64,000 nt of DNA from Thermothelomyces thermophilus ATCC 42464 (taxonomy: Eukaryota > Ascomycota > Sordariomycetes > Sordariales > Chaetomiaceae): contig NC_016474.1 of assembly GCF_000226095.1 (NCBI RefSeq), forward strand, positions 1,612,001 through 1,676,000, in the 5' to 3' direction. The notes beneath the pieces were generated by a model. That model saw nothing but the letters and a program-made list of their open reading frames with translations. It ran no database searches and had not been told where the DNA came from. The position numbers and the translations under genes were made by a program. Below, piece by piece: positions 54,293 through 64,000 of this stretch. Within the stretch, counting starts at the first letter, position 1. The number at the start of each line of letters is the position of its first letter.

Positions 54293-56179
54293 ATGGGAAT
54301 GTCTTCAACAACATCCACCAGCGCCCTGTCGCGCACGCGCTCGTTGCGCAAACCGACCAAGACGGAGACGACGGGCTCCAGCGGTGAGGCGCGCAATGTG
54401 TCGCCCAGCAGACTGCCCGTCAAGGGAGGACAGGATCATCCAGGTGTGGCAACGACCGGAGCAACTCGCACGACTAGGAATGCCACCATTGGTCCCGGTG
54501 CGACCAGAAGCAATCGCCCCGTGTCGGGAGTATTTGCCCGCATCAGCTCAACAACATCAACATCATCGCGCCCGCGAGAGGAGGACTCCCCCGGCGGGCC
54601 AAAGACATCATCACCCCCGGGTCGCCCGACGCGAGCGGCGTCCATTTGCCAGTCGTCGGCGTCCACCCGGTTATCTAGCGGTGTACCAGCAGCGAGGCCG
54701 ACCACTTCCTCTGGAGTCCCGGCGTCTCGACGGACTGCTTCGGGTGCCGGTCCCGGAATCCGCCACACGCGCGCCAAGTCCTCCGTGACGACCCTGTCCA
54801 GCACCACCACCCTCCGCCCGCCGCCTCAGACATGTGCCACTACCAGCACATCCACTGCTGTGCTGCCAGACCGCTCCCGGCCGCCTCTGACCAGCCTTAC
54901 GCGACGCAGCCCGGCTTCCGGAGCTACGCCGCCTTCCCCAACAGCAACCACCAGCTCGCGACGCCCCCTTTCCACTTCCTCCTTGCCAGGACCACCGAAA
55001 CTATCGCAACCTGGCAAGCAGCTCGGCAAGCCCCTGCCCCGTCCTCCCTCCCAGTCCTCTTCCACCACTACCACCACCACCACCACCACCACCACCACCA
55101 CCACCACCACTAGCAACTCTACCGCCACTCCTACTAAAACCACCGCCAATAACAACAACAACAACAACAACAACAAACCCGCCGCAGCCGCCACCACCAG
55201 ACCGGCCTTCACGACCCACCAGCAGTCCTTCACCCCGCTCAAGCCTCCGGCGCCCAAGCCGCCGACCGCCGCCTTCCTCGCCCCGCCCTCGCCCTCCAAG
55301 CTGCCGGCCAACGTGGCCCTCTCGGCCGAGACGGCCCGCCTCCAGGCCGAGCTGCTGCAGCTGCACCTGCTGCACCGCGCCGCCGACGGCACCCGCCGCG
55401 CCTGGGCGGACAGCGCCCGGGCCGCCCTCGCCGCGCGGTTCGACGCGCTGCGCGCGCAGGCCGACGCCGCGGCCGCGGCCGAGTGCGCCCTGGAGGAGGC
55501 GAGAGCGGTCGCCGTCCTGAGAGAATGGGGCGGCGCCCCGCCGACGGGGGCGAGCCTGGAGGAGAAGATTGCCGGGCTGGACGAGGTGCTCACGGGCTTG
55601 TGGGGGGTCGGGGAGCCCGGGGGCAAGTACGAGAGGGTCGTGCGGGGATTTGAAGGGTGGGCTGGGCAGGTGGAGAGGGTCGTCGAGAGTCGACGGAATC
55701 GGGGGCGCCTACACCCGTCGCGACGCACTTCGCGAGAGCAGTCGGATGGGCGTGAAGACGGCGGGGAGGAGGACGAGGAGCAGCAGCAGCGGCGGCGGCA
55801 GCGGCAGCAGCAGGAAAAGGAGGAGGAAGGGGAGGAGATGGAGGATATCTTCATACCCGCGCCGTCGGCCGCCTGGAAAGCAGAGCACGCCGCCCTCCTG
55901 CGCCGGGTCGAGGAGTGGCGCAGGAAGCTGCACGAGCTGGGCGACGCGCCCCCGCCTGAAGAAGGCGAGCCGCCCTCCAGCCTGGGCAGGATCCTCGCCG
56001 GGTGCCGCGCGTTGGCGGACGGGATGCTGGCCGAGCTGGAGCTCATGGAGCAGATCGAACGGGAGGCGGCGGCGGATGAGATGGCGTGGGTCAAGGAGAT
56101 GAACCGGTTAGACTCGGACGTGGCGGATGAGGGGGCGACCCCGAGACCGACGGCGGGCGCCATCTGGAGGGTTCTGTGA
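54293..56179 (+). CDS. Large low-complexity protein with C-terminal coiled-coil region, unknown function
   Basis: Single exon of 628 residues. The N-terminal ~340 residues are Ser/Thr/Pro/Arg-rich and disordered, with a Thr run of about 16 (around residues 258-273) and an Asn run of 9 (around 287-295). From about residue 350 it becomes helical: LSAETARLQAELLQLHLLHRAA, then WADSARAALAARFDALRAQADAAAAAECALEEARAV, then LEEKIAGLDEVLTGLWGVGEPGGKYERVVRGFEGW. A Glu/Gln/Arg-rich segment and a final amphipathic region (WKAEHAALLRRVEEWRRKLHELG; LAELELMEQIEREAAADEMAWVKEMNRLD) follow. The pattern suits a coiled-coil scaffold, for example a microtubule- or kinetochore-associated protein with a basic N-terminal tail, but no family was recognised. 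Conservation would be expected only in the C-terminal half. Confidence 0.72.
   Translation: MGMSSTTSTSALSRTRSLRKPTKTETTGSSGEARNVSPSRLPVKGGQDHPGVATTGATRTTRNATIGPGATRSNRPVSGVFARISSTTSTSSRPREEDSPGGPKTSSPPGRPTRAASICQSSASTRLSSGVPAARPTTSSGVPASRRTASGAGPGIRHTRAKSSVTTLSSTTTLRPPPQTCATTSTSTAVLPDRSRPPLTSLTRRSPASGATPPSPTATTSSRRPLSTSSLPGPPKLSQPGKQLGKPLPRPPSQSSSTTTTTTTTTTTTTTTTSNSTATPTKTTANNNNNNNNNKPAAAATTRPAFTTHQQSFTPLKPPAPKPPTAAFLAPPSPSKLPANVALSAETARLQAELLQLHLLHRAADGTRRAWADSARAALAARFDALRAQADAAAAAECALEEARAVAVLREWGGAPPTGASLEEKIAGLDEVLTGLWGVGEPGGKYERVVRGFEGWAGQVERVVESRRNRGRLHPSRRTSREQSDGREDGGEEDEEQQQRRRQRQQQEKEEEGEEMEDIFIPAPSAAWKAEHAALLRRVEEWRRKLHELGDAPPPEEGEPPSSLGRILAGCRALADGMLAELELMEQIEREAAADEMAWVKEMNRLDSDVADEGATPRPTAGAIWRVL
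55060..55175. repeat. ACC and AAC trinucleotide runs in coding sequence
   Basis: A nearly pure CCA/ACC tract (Thr codons) followed after 30 bases by an AAC tract (Asn codons), both in frame in the coiled-coil protein gene. Confidence 0.85.
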
Positions 56180-57052
56180 GAGGAAAGAAACGAAAAAGAG
56201 AAAAAGAGAAGCTGGCCTGTGTGCTATATTGTAATAATCAAGTGAAGCGGCCTTTCGGGGGCTTGTACTGCTTAAAGACTGAAAGGTGACGTTTAAGGCC
56301 TGGCTGAATAGAAATGAGCCCCAGGTAATGTGTATTCCACTAAAACGTCCGCTCCTTGTCTGCAGCTTCACAGGTTCTCCTATTTTGCTCTTTCTTTCCT
56401 CTTTATCTTCCCGTTCTTGTATGAATAAATATCCATATCAGCGGGCTCTGCTTTTGAACGACCACAGCCGTGCAAGCGATAGATTGGGTGGCATCCCAAA
56501 GCTTACTAAGTATGAAAATGAACCTTGGGCATCTTCTTCTTCCAGACCCAGATCAGACCGATCCACACACAGTCAGAGCAGAGACAGCTTGTCTTGAACT
56601 TGATTTATCGTTTGGTTGATCATGATCCCTTGGTATTGTAGAGTGAAGAGCATCTACAAAAGGGAAATTCGTAGTGTACATGTACCATGGTCAAATCCAT
56701 ATATTCATCAGGCCTAACAGCCGCGTGAAGCCATCTGATAGCAATTGCGCCCCGAACCACCTGGTCATCCCGACGTATCACGAAGCTACTAAAACTGCGC
56801 CACCCCAATCCCATCTTTTTGGATTGCATTTCCCACCAGATATGCCGGCCGCTAGCCGGACGAGAACGTCCCAGGCTGCTATACTTGGCAAAGCTGCTGG
56901 TGGGAGGTATCTTTCAGAAAGAGAAAAAAAAGGTAAAAAAAAAAAATGGAACGCAATGAAAGGCGACAAAGTCCCCGCATACAAGGCTAGGCGGTGTCCC
57001 TCTCTTCGGGGAGAAACCTTCCAGAGTGCCTTGTGACCAAGCCGCAATTTAC
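56180..57052. other. Intergenic between convergent genes
   Basis: 3' regions of the coiled-coil protein gene and pacC. No gene seen; one A-rich run at 56936-56946. Confidence 0.6.
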
Positions 57053-58997
57053 TTACTGTACGGGCGGCAGCGAGGGGTAGTTGACGCGGTCGCGGCTGCG
57101 GTCGACCAGAGCGGGGTCGATGCGGCTGTTATCAACGCGGCCATCGTCGGAGTCCGAGTCGTAGTCGTGACGCTCGAGGCGCTGGCGGACGTAGTTGCGC
57201 AGGAACTCGACAGCACGCACATTATGCAGCCACTCGTCATAGGTCTCATTGTCGCCGCCTTCCGACCCCTCGGACGGCGAGCTCACGGCAGCGCCATCAA
57301 GCGCCTTGGGGGTGGGCGTTTGGTTGCCGTCGCGGCGCGCACCGCTGGGGCTCTGGAGCATGCCGCCCGAGAGACGGCGCTGCTCGTTGTGGGCGAAGGT
57401 CGAGCCGAGACCGGCCGAGGACGGGTACGGCAGGTTCGGGCGGCTGGGGAGGCTCGGGTACGAGACCGAGGTCGAGCTGTGGCGCGACGACGGCGACATG
57501 CCGGCCGACGAGGCGGTAGGCGAGTGGCCAGACGTGTACGACAAGGTGCTTGAGGGCGGGGTGACGGCCGGAGTGCCGCCGTCCGAGTGGGTCGGCGCGC
57601 TGACCGGAGACATGACCTGGGCGGCCGAAACGGCGTACCCGTCGACGGCCGGGCGAGAAGAGTAGGCGGGCGAGTGGCGCATGTCAACAGGCGCGTACTG
57701 GGTGTTGGGAGAGCCCGAGTTGTCGTAGATTGTCGCCTGCATCTGCTCCAGCATGTGGTCGATCTGCTGAAGGTCCTCCTTGGTGCGAAGATTGGGCATC
57801 GGCGGCAGATAATAGTGCTGGGTGAGCGGACCGTGCGAGACACCACCGACGCCGCCCAGAGTGTGGGGAGCCTGCGGCATGTACTCGGCAGCCAGACCGC
57901 CACCGGCGTGCAGGCCGAGGGTGGCATGGAGAGGCATCAGAGAGCGGCCGATCTGGGAATACGAGCGGGGGTCGATCTGTGCGCGCTTAATGCTACCGAA
58001 GAACTCGTTCAGGGTCTCAAAGTCGGGCTTCCGGGCCTCGTTGAAGCGTTGGGGCTGGTGGCCCATGTAGTCGGTGCGAGGGCCGCCCATGGGATGCGAA
58101 TAGTACATGGGGGTGTGATACGTCGGCTGGGGGGGCGGCTGCTGCTGGCCGTAGTAGCTAGGCTGACCATTCTGGTGCGGGTGGCCAAAGTGGCCCGTGT
58201 TAGTAGCGCGCATATGGCCATTGTGATCATAGAAGCCGGAGGGAGCTGGAGGGGGCATTAGCCTCGGGTCTCCAAGAGGCGCAGCGGTGGCCGGCAGCGC
58301 AAATCGAGGTCAGATAGATACATACGCTTGTTGCCCGGGTGGGGGCGGTAGCCTGGGTTCATGCCGCCAGGCTGGTCCTGGGGGCCACGACCGGCGACAA
58401 GCACCGAGTCGTCGGCATGCGTCTTGACGTGCTTCTTGAGGTCCTGGGGCCGCTTAAACGACTTGCCACAAAAGTCGCATTTATGCGGCTTCAGAGGCAC
58501 GTGGACACGGATGTGGGAAGTGATGTGGTCGCGCTTGACCGTCGTGGTGCGGCACTGGTTCCATTTGCAGGTCAAGTTGAGATTGTTGGTGCTCTTGCGG
58601 CCGACATGCCTCTCGCAGATGTGTTCCTGGAAGGTGGTTAGCAAATGGCGTTCTTGTTCAATTTTTTTTATGTTTTCTGAATAAAAATTTATGAATCGGT
58701 TCAACTTACATAGAGAGCCTCGGGAGTCTGACACACTTCCTTGCAGCCCTCCCAGTGGCAAGGGAAGGTGTCATTCTGGCCGCTGCTGGAGGACGCGCTC
58801 CCGGCCGCCCCAGTCGAGGGCGCCGGAGTGTTGTCGGTTGAAGCGGGATTCGAAGTCGCCGAGGCTGGAGCTGCCGCAGCCGGAGCCGGAGCCGGAGCCG
58901 GAGCCGTGGCGTCATTGTTGTTATTGTTATTGTTGTTGTTGCTGCTGTTGTCCTCCTGGGCAGGAGGAGCCTGCGTGGGCTGTGGGATTGCCGACAT
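57053..58997 (-). CDS. pacC: PacC/Rim101 pH-response transcription factor
   Basis: Three exons: 58710-58997, 58326-58626 and 57053-58269, giving 601 residues. Three C2H2 fingers lie at about residues 80-103 (CHWEGC, split by the first intron), 116-138 (CKWNQC...HITSHIRVH) and 146-166 ([21 protein letters not shown]), the arrangement that recognises GCCARG. The signalling-protease box, cut by calpain-like PalB at alkaline pH, is visible as [14 protein letters not shown] at about residues 467-480. The C-terminal negative-acting part includes [34 protein letters not shown]. An Asn run and Ala-Pro repeats precede the fingers. The protein activates alkaline-expressed and represses acid-expressed genes after two-step proteolysis. 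The second intron acceptor is TTGGAG at 58270, the only in-frame choice. The TAA stop sits inside an ACAGTAAGTAAAT sequence that would be a strong donor. The upstream DNA is packed with GCCARG sites. Confidence 0.96.
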
Positions 58998-59236
58998 GGC
59001 TCGTGCGCGGTCGCTTAATGCTTGGCAAGTCTTCCTCCTCGCTTTGGTGATGGCCAAGTTCGGAGTTGAACGGTTTCCGTTCCGAAAAATCACGTGGGTT
59101 GTGGGTTGTGGGTTTTAAATCAGGCCGGCCGAGCACTAATCACCTGACTTGAAGGCTCCGAATCGAGAGCGAGCCCTAGGTGCCCCACTCTTTACCAAGA
59201 ATGCCCAGAGTTGGAGCGACTGCTTGCGGCAGGCGT

Positions 59237-60173
59237 GCCAAGGCCAAGAGAGCGTGCCGGTGCAGCACTGGAGCAAGAGAATGCCAAGGACGGCCAAGGA
59301 TCGGGACGAAACAGAATGCACAAAAAATAAAACCGCCTCGACTCGTGAGTGCAAGTTGGCGTCTTTTTCTTTGCGCGCTTCCTCTGGTGATGCAAAGGAG
59401 AAAATCGATCAACGATTGACTTCACCAGAACAGCGGGCCATTCTGTCTTTATTACGCCTTCTTTCTCATGGCAGTAACATTGGCGGAGGCCTTGGCATCC
59501 TCTTGGCAGTCTGGGCCATTCGTGCCAGGCGTGTCTCATTGGGCCACAAAGCCCTCCACGGGCCGCCCAAAGTATCTTCTGATGCCAGGTGGCGACGGCA
59601 GCACGCAAGCACGGGCCGCAACGTGCCAGTGGCTGTCTTGACCCTAACAGTACTACATGGCCGCCAAGCTGCGCCAAGATCCGCCAAGTCATCGCCAAGG
59701 CTTGGCATTTGCAGGTATGGGCTTGGCAGCGCTCATTCCCCCCCACCGCTCTTGCCCCATGGTCACACGCTTTGCCCAGACTGCCCAGAAATGCCCAGGC
59801 CGTCATGCGGTCCCTCGCTCACGCGCCTGCACCTGTGCTTGTCCTCGGCCCAGCTGTGGGCTTGGCTCTTACTGAGATATCCCGTCTGGTTCCGATCGAT
59901 TCTTTCCTGAACAGAATTTTCTGCAGGTCTTGCAGGTCTTGCAGGTCTTGTCCTGGGGGACCAAGCTGGCGCAGCCAAGTAATGTCTTGTTTCGTTCTAG
60001 GTCGGGTATGAGCAGCCATTGCCAAGCCTGCCCCCGATCAAGCATGCCCTCGGCTCGACCCTGACGCGCTCACCTCAATTCCGCGTGTGAGGCTCCCCGT
60101 TCCCGCAGCCTGATGCCAAGCTTTGCCCGCCCTGGCCAAGAGATCACCCTCCGCTCTGGGCCAAGCTCTTGGC
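59237..60173. promoter_or_regulatory. Dense cluster of 22 PacC recognition hexamers upstream of pacC
   Basis: Read by eye on both strands. GCCAAG starts at 59237, 59243, 59283, 59293, 59663, 59673, 59683, 59694, 59974, 60021, 60115, 60135 and 60160. CTTGGC starts at 59491, 59502, 59701, 59722, 59861 and 60168. GCCAGG starts at 59524 and 59584, and CCTGGC at 60131. Uniform base composition would give about one in this length. The four at 59663-59699 are spaced 10, 10 and 11 bases, one helical turn. The first lies 240 bases upstream of the pacC ATG. Binding is inferred from the known GCCARG specificity of PacC. Confidence 0.7.
59923..59949. repeat. Triple tandem repeat of GCAGGTCTT
   Basis: Three perfect 9-base units back to back, within the pacC upstream region. 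Confidence 0.9.
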
Positions 60174-61035
60174 GACCCGTCTCCTCCGACGTCCGTTATC
60201 ACTCCGACGAATACCGTCAGCTCGGGTCCAGCACAGCCCCTTTTCGCTTGGGACGCTCATTTCAGCAAAACGGCTGAGACCAATCTGGCCCGGAAAACCA
60301 TGACCGTTTGGCTTCCACTCGGCTGCGACGAAGGCGACGAGTCATGATACATACTAGTTATACACAGTAGAGCCTTCCATCTGGCGTCGCGTGACACTGG
60401 TGTGCCTCACCATTTCTAGCAAGTGGCGGCAGGTACGGAGCAGGTTATGCCCATAAGCTACCGAGCTGCCGTCACCTGCCGGTGTACAGTATTGAACGTA
60501 CGGAGTAGCTCCTGGTTGTTCGCTCGCTTGCCACGATCATGGACCGACTTAACTATTCCTTTAGTCATTGATCATCATCGGCGAGCACAGAAACCGTGCC
60601 CCTCAACCGCAGGTTCCGCCACGACATGAGATGGAGCCAAGCATCCGACCCCCACCATTGAGCCCCTCCATGTGGCCCACCAGTCGCACAACATTCCTTG
60701 CCAAGCGCCATAAAAACGTGAAGATCCTGGAAGCGCTCTTCCCGACGTACCCGTAATAAAAATAGTGTACGGAATAACTGCAGAATGCGCTTGACGGAAG
60801 CATGCCGAAGCTTGAGGCGATCCTCGATGATCTTGGTGGCAAATGTCCCGTCCCGATTGCTTTTTCCCCGAGCTCCGCTCGATGAATTACACATGTACTG
60901 TACGGAACTAAACGATACGCGATGGGGTGGTGAAAACTACATCCCGTGTGTAGTATGCTGCGGGCAAACACTCCGTTTCTCCATTTTTGGCTCGGGGGCC
61001 ATTTCACCAGTAATCAACCACACTCCCGTCCGAAT

Positions 61036-61133
61036 CTTGGCAACCTCTTATCCTTCTTGGCCGTTCTTGGCCCCGTCTTGGTCTTCTCTTGGCGAGCGCT
61101 CTGGATCAAGAAGCTTACCCCAGGTTTCTTGGC
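61036..61133. promoter_or_regulatory. Second phased array of CTTGGC hexamers, distal pacC upstream region
   Basis: CTTGGC starts at 61036, 61056, 61066, 61088 and 61128, with a one-mismatch CTTGGT at 61077. The run 61056, 61066, 61077, 61088 is spaced 10, 11 and 11 bases. All are in the same orientation. The array lies about 2 kb from the pacC ATG and only 0.8 kb past the SEA4 stop. Confidence 0.6.
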
Positions 61134-61916
61134 CCTTAGCCTTCCGCCGTCGTGTTCGCCGCCGATGCAGAGAAGACAGTGTGAAACAAGCGATCGAAAC
61201 TGGAACCCTCTCATTTCCGTACCAAGGACGGAGCATGGGAATCGTCCGAGACGTCCTTCCAAGTCCCAAGAGCGCGGAAACGCCTTGGCAGGGTGACGAG
61301 CGCACTTTGTCGCTCTGTCGTCATTGTTCCTGTCGGTTTTGCACGGAGATCACCAAAAGCAGAAGAGAATCCGAACCGAACATTTGGAGATGTGCACTAC
61401 GGAGTAATCCGTGCAAGTAGAACCTTGGCTTAATGAACTTCTTTAATCATCAACACTTTTGCCCCCCCCCCCCCTCTCACCAAAAAAAAACCCTTTTCGC
61501 TCCTTGTTGTTTCCCATACTAGCAACATGTCTCCTCTCCTCCTTACGACCTCTTGGCCGTGTACGGAGCATGTATGTACCGGACATATTTTATGAAAGTC
61601 ATCGCCCAACCAACCACTCCATCCATAGTAGTCATTCGACCGTATTATGCAGAGCATTCGAGACACCACGGCCATGTTTTGAGGTAGGTAGCAAATCCCG
61701 GAAAATTAAAAAAATAAATAAATAAAAATATAAAAATATAAAATATAAAGACTCAGCACCATGCTCCCTTCCACGACCCCTCCACCCCCCCCCGGGTCTT
61801 TTGAGTCCTCAAAACGCCCATTAAATACTCAAGCAACCTAGCGAAATCAAATCAGTCATTCCATACCGTCTCTCCCCGCGCCCCCCCCCTTTCTCCTCCT
61901 ACTCACCCTCGCGGCT

Positions 61917-64000
61917 CTAGGAATACTCCAGCTCCTCATTGACCCTCGTATTGCAAAGGCACCTGCACTCGGGCACCGGGCACTCGCGGTGGCGCGCGAA
62001 CCACTGGCGGGCGTGGTCGAGGTGGAGGACGTGGCCGCAGGCGACGCAAAAGGTGGGGAAGCGGGCGGTGCGGCGCACGTCCGGGTCGGCGTTCTGCTCC
62101 GGCCGGTCGCTGCGGGGCATGCCGACGACCTCGAGGCAGACGACGCAGCGGGGGAGGTGCTGCTTGCAGTTGGGGCAGCTGATCCCGCTGGCCACCATCT
62201 TCTCCGTGTAGGGGTTGGCCTGCTGCCGGCTGGCGCGGGCCTCGGTGCGCGACGTGGAAGTCGTGGAGGAGGGGGTCGCGGCGGCGGCGGCGGCGGCGGC
62301 GGCGGTCATGAAGCTCGGGATGCCGCTGCTGCCGGTCCGGGAGCCTGGGCCGGTCGCACTCCGTGGGGCCAGCGACTCGGTCTTGAACTCGACATCGCAG
62401 TAGACGCAGCGCAGGCCGATCTGGCGTGCGGGCAGGGGCAGGGTCGGGCGGCCGTGGTGTTTGCTGCGCAAGGTGGACTCGACGTCGAACTTTGCGCGGA
62501 AGAAGAAGGCGCGGTGGCGCTGGAGGTAGTGGCGGTAGGCGTTCCGTATGGCGGTGGCGCGGATGTCGTCGATGAAGCGGGGGGCGCAGATGGAGAGAAG
62601 GAGGGCGGCGGTTTGGGTGTCGTTGAACTTGTGTACGTAGCGGGCCAGGATGTCGACGAGGGAGTCGGTTATTCCGGTGAGGACGATGCCTTCGATGTTG
62701 CCGGTCTCGATGGCAGCGGCCAGCTCGTCCTCGAGCCACGCGGTGAGGGCGTCGTCGCTAAAGTAGCGGACGGCGACGTAACAGCGGTCGCGGAGAGGCA
62801 GGGTTTTCTGACCGGCGATCACGGCCCAGTCGCCGGTCGCAATGATGGCGGATATTGCGCGCAGGTAAGGGTCCGTCTTGCAGGCTACCCTCTCGTCAAA
62901 ATCGAGAGCCGTCTTGGTGTCATCATCCCCGCCCTTCCCGATCAGTTGGAGCGCCAGCGAGACAAAAAGCAACTCTGGGTGTTCAGAGCTGGCCCTTTTC
63001 AGCACCTGAACCGCGCCGTTTGTGTCGCCCCTGAATAGGGCCTGAGCGGCGACCATGGTGTACCACGTCGACTCTCTCCCGGGAGCCGATGTCGACACTG
63101 CGCGCTCGAACTCTATGTCGAACGAGCGGCCAAAGCTGCAGATTTCGAGGCACAGCTCCCTGTGGTGGCGGCGCTTGGTTTCGACTGCTCCGCCGACCTT
63201 GGGGATTCCAAGCTTCTTGTTGATCGCGTTCAGGCAACGCTCCCAGCCGGCTTCATCAGGGGGTGGAGCGTCGTCCGACAACCTCATCTGAGGCTTGCTT
63301 CCTATCGAACTTGTGAGAAAAGGCTCGAATGAGAGCGAGGGGGTGTGACTGCGCACCAAGGTTATTCGTCCAGACTGTGTGGACTCCCATGTAGCTGATG
63401 TCTAGGGGATCGGACATCATCCCACCGTCGGCGGCTGCTGTCTCGGCACCTTGGTCGAGGCAATGAGCAACGGGACCGTACAGCAAATAATAACATGCTG
63501 CTCCACTCACCAGCGACCCAGGCCCATACATCTGTCAACCACGGATCGTCGGCCACAATCTTCTGATTCTTGACAGGGTCGAAACGGTAACCCTCCTGCG
63601 CGCGGAGAAGCATAGCGTTGTCGAGGACAAACTGCTCTTTACTCGAGAGGTTTGCCATGTCTCTGGTGTCAGTAAGCAGCTTCTCGTGTCGCTCAAGCTG
63701 CGACAAGAGCATATCATCTGGCTGCTCTTTGCCTTGTTTCGCCGCCAGCCTCAGCGCCTTGAGCTGGTCGGCAATCGACGATGCGCCGTCAAATAGCAGG
63801 GAAGAATCGTTCGCTTCCTCCGAGAGCAAACGGCGATCAGGTAATCCGCTGGTAAGGCTCCTCTCCACCAGCTCCTTGATGTTGGCCTTCTGTGGCCCAA
63901 ACAGTGGTACATCGGCCAGGGCCTGCTCGGTCAGAAAAGGACCGTAAATCTCGCGCGCTTGCGTCGGCTCGAACTGCATAAGCTCCCGATAGTTCGTCCC
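61917..64000 (-). CDS. SEA4: Sea4/Mio subunit of the SEACAT/GATOR2 complex (5' end outside window)
   Basis: Three exons are in the window: 63511 to beyond 64000, 63357-63449 and 61917-63301; the frame is open at the right edge, so the N-terminal WD40 propeller lies outside. Typical Mio features are present: a helical middle (ERCLNAINKKLGIPKVGG; QALFRGDTNGAVQVLKRAS), then a C-terminal zinc region. That region contains CVYCDVEF, GISCPNCKQHLPRCVVCLEVVG and CVACGHVLHLDHARQWFARHRECPVPECRC, a RING/zinc-ribbon arrangement. The complex restrains the Npr2-Npr3-Iml1 GAP and so promotes TORC1 activity at the vacuole. An alanine run (62281-62310, GCG/GCC repeat) lies in the loop between the zinc elements. 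The first visible intron joins WVAG to AETAAADGGMM, and the second, 55 bases, joins TNNL to GSKPQ. Confidence 0.93.

Larger units (their letters stand above)
58998..61916. other. pacC upstream region (2.9 kb, gene-free)
   Basis: No gene is supported between the pacC start and the stop of SEA4, which is also on the minus strand, so all of this DNA is 5' of pacC. It carries about 31 GCCARG/CYTGGC hexamers, a triple 9-base repeat, dispersed TACGGAGTA motifs (60499-60507, 61398-61406), and C and A homopolymers near 61463-61490. Confidence 0.65.

Noticed and set aside
54826-56163. 445-codon open frame on the minus strand
   Set aside because: It is the antisense shadow of the coiled-coil protein gene; its Ser/Val/Leu homopolymers are complements of the Thr and Asn runs.
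59149-59910. 253-codon open frame in the pacC upstream region
   Set aside because: Composition is dominated by the repeated GCCAAG hexamers; no domain-like pattern, and it lies in the regulatory region.
61989-63038. 349-codon open frame on the plus strand
   Set aside because: It is antisense to SEA4, GC-driven and rich in Gly/Ala/Val, while the minus-strand frame has clear zinc motifs.
1-64000. Transposable elements, viral fossils or CRISPR arrays
   Set aside because: No reverse transcriptase, integrase, transposase or capsid-type frame, no long terminal or inverted repeats, and no regularly spaced repeats with unique spacers were seen.

Overview
The window is nuclear DNA from a filamentous ascomycete, most likely a Sordariomycete of the Sordariales/Chaetomiaceae type. 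The evidence is short introns (about 50-160 bases) with fungal GT...CTAAC/CTGAC...YAG signals, GC-rich coding sequence, and recognisable fungal orthologues: PacC, Ku80, topoisomerase III, Pam18, Sea4/Mio and Stb3. I assembled exon structures by hand for 21 protein genes (19 complete, 2 cut by the window edges). In every spliced model the total coding length is a multiple of three. No rRNA, convincing tRNA, CRISPR, intact transposon or viral fossil was found.

Layout. 1-10.5 kb: four genes on the minus strand (ING-family chromatin protein, running off the left edge; a bactofilin-like beta-helix protein; a multipass membrane protein; a single-finger C2H2 regulator). 10.5-14.9 kb: gene-poor. 14.9-16.7 kb: plus-strand DUF3602 (Par32-like) protein and the mitochondrial import J-protein Pam18. 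17.6-23.3 kb: minus-strand DEDDh nuclease of the Gfd2/QIP type and Ku80. 23.9-32.1 kb: TMEM205-like membrane protein (+), small fungal protein (-), DUF1295 membrane reductase-like protein (-), topoisomerase III (+). 34.8-43.6 kb: Stb3 (+), TPR-MYND-SET protein (-), Pho13-type HAD phosphatase (-). 45.9-56.2 kb: 6-phosphogluconolactonase (+), secreted GH76 mannanase (-), a proline-rich protein with a cysteine-rich tail (+), and a low-complexity/coiled-coil protein (+). 57.0-64.0 kb: PacC (-) and the GATOR2/SEACAT subunit Sea4/Mio (-, cut by the right edge).

The genes are mostly independent housekeeping and regulatory loci rather than one pathway. Possible themes are nutrient/TOR signalling (Sea4, Stb3, Par32-like), genome maintenance (Ku80 and Top3 about 6.5 kb apart), and pH control.

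The strongest unexplained signal is upstream of pacC. The 2.9 kb before its start codon holds about 31 copies of the PacC recognition hexamer GCCARG, 22 of them in 937 bases. Several are spaced 10-11 bases apart, one helical turn, which suggests strong autoregulation through helically phased arrays. Other notable items are a bacterial-cytoskeleton-type (bactofilin) fold in a fungus, and a dispersed intergenic motif, TACGGAGTA, with at least ten exact copies, none inside a gene model.
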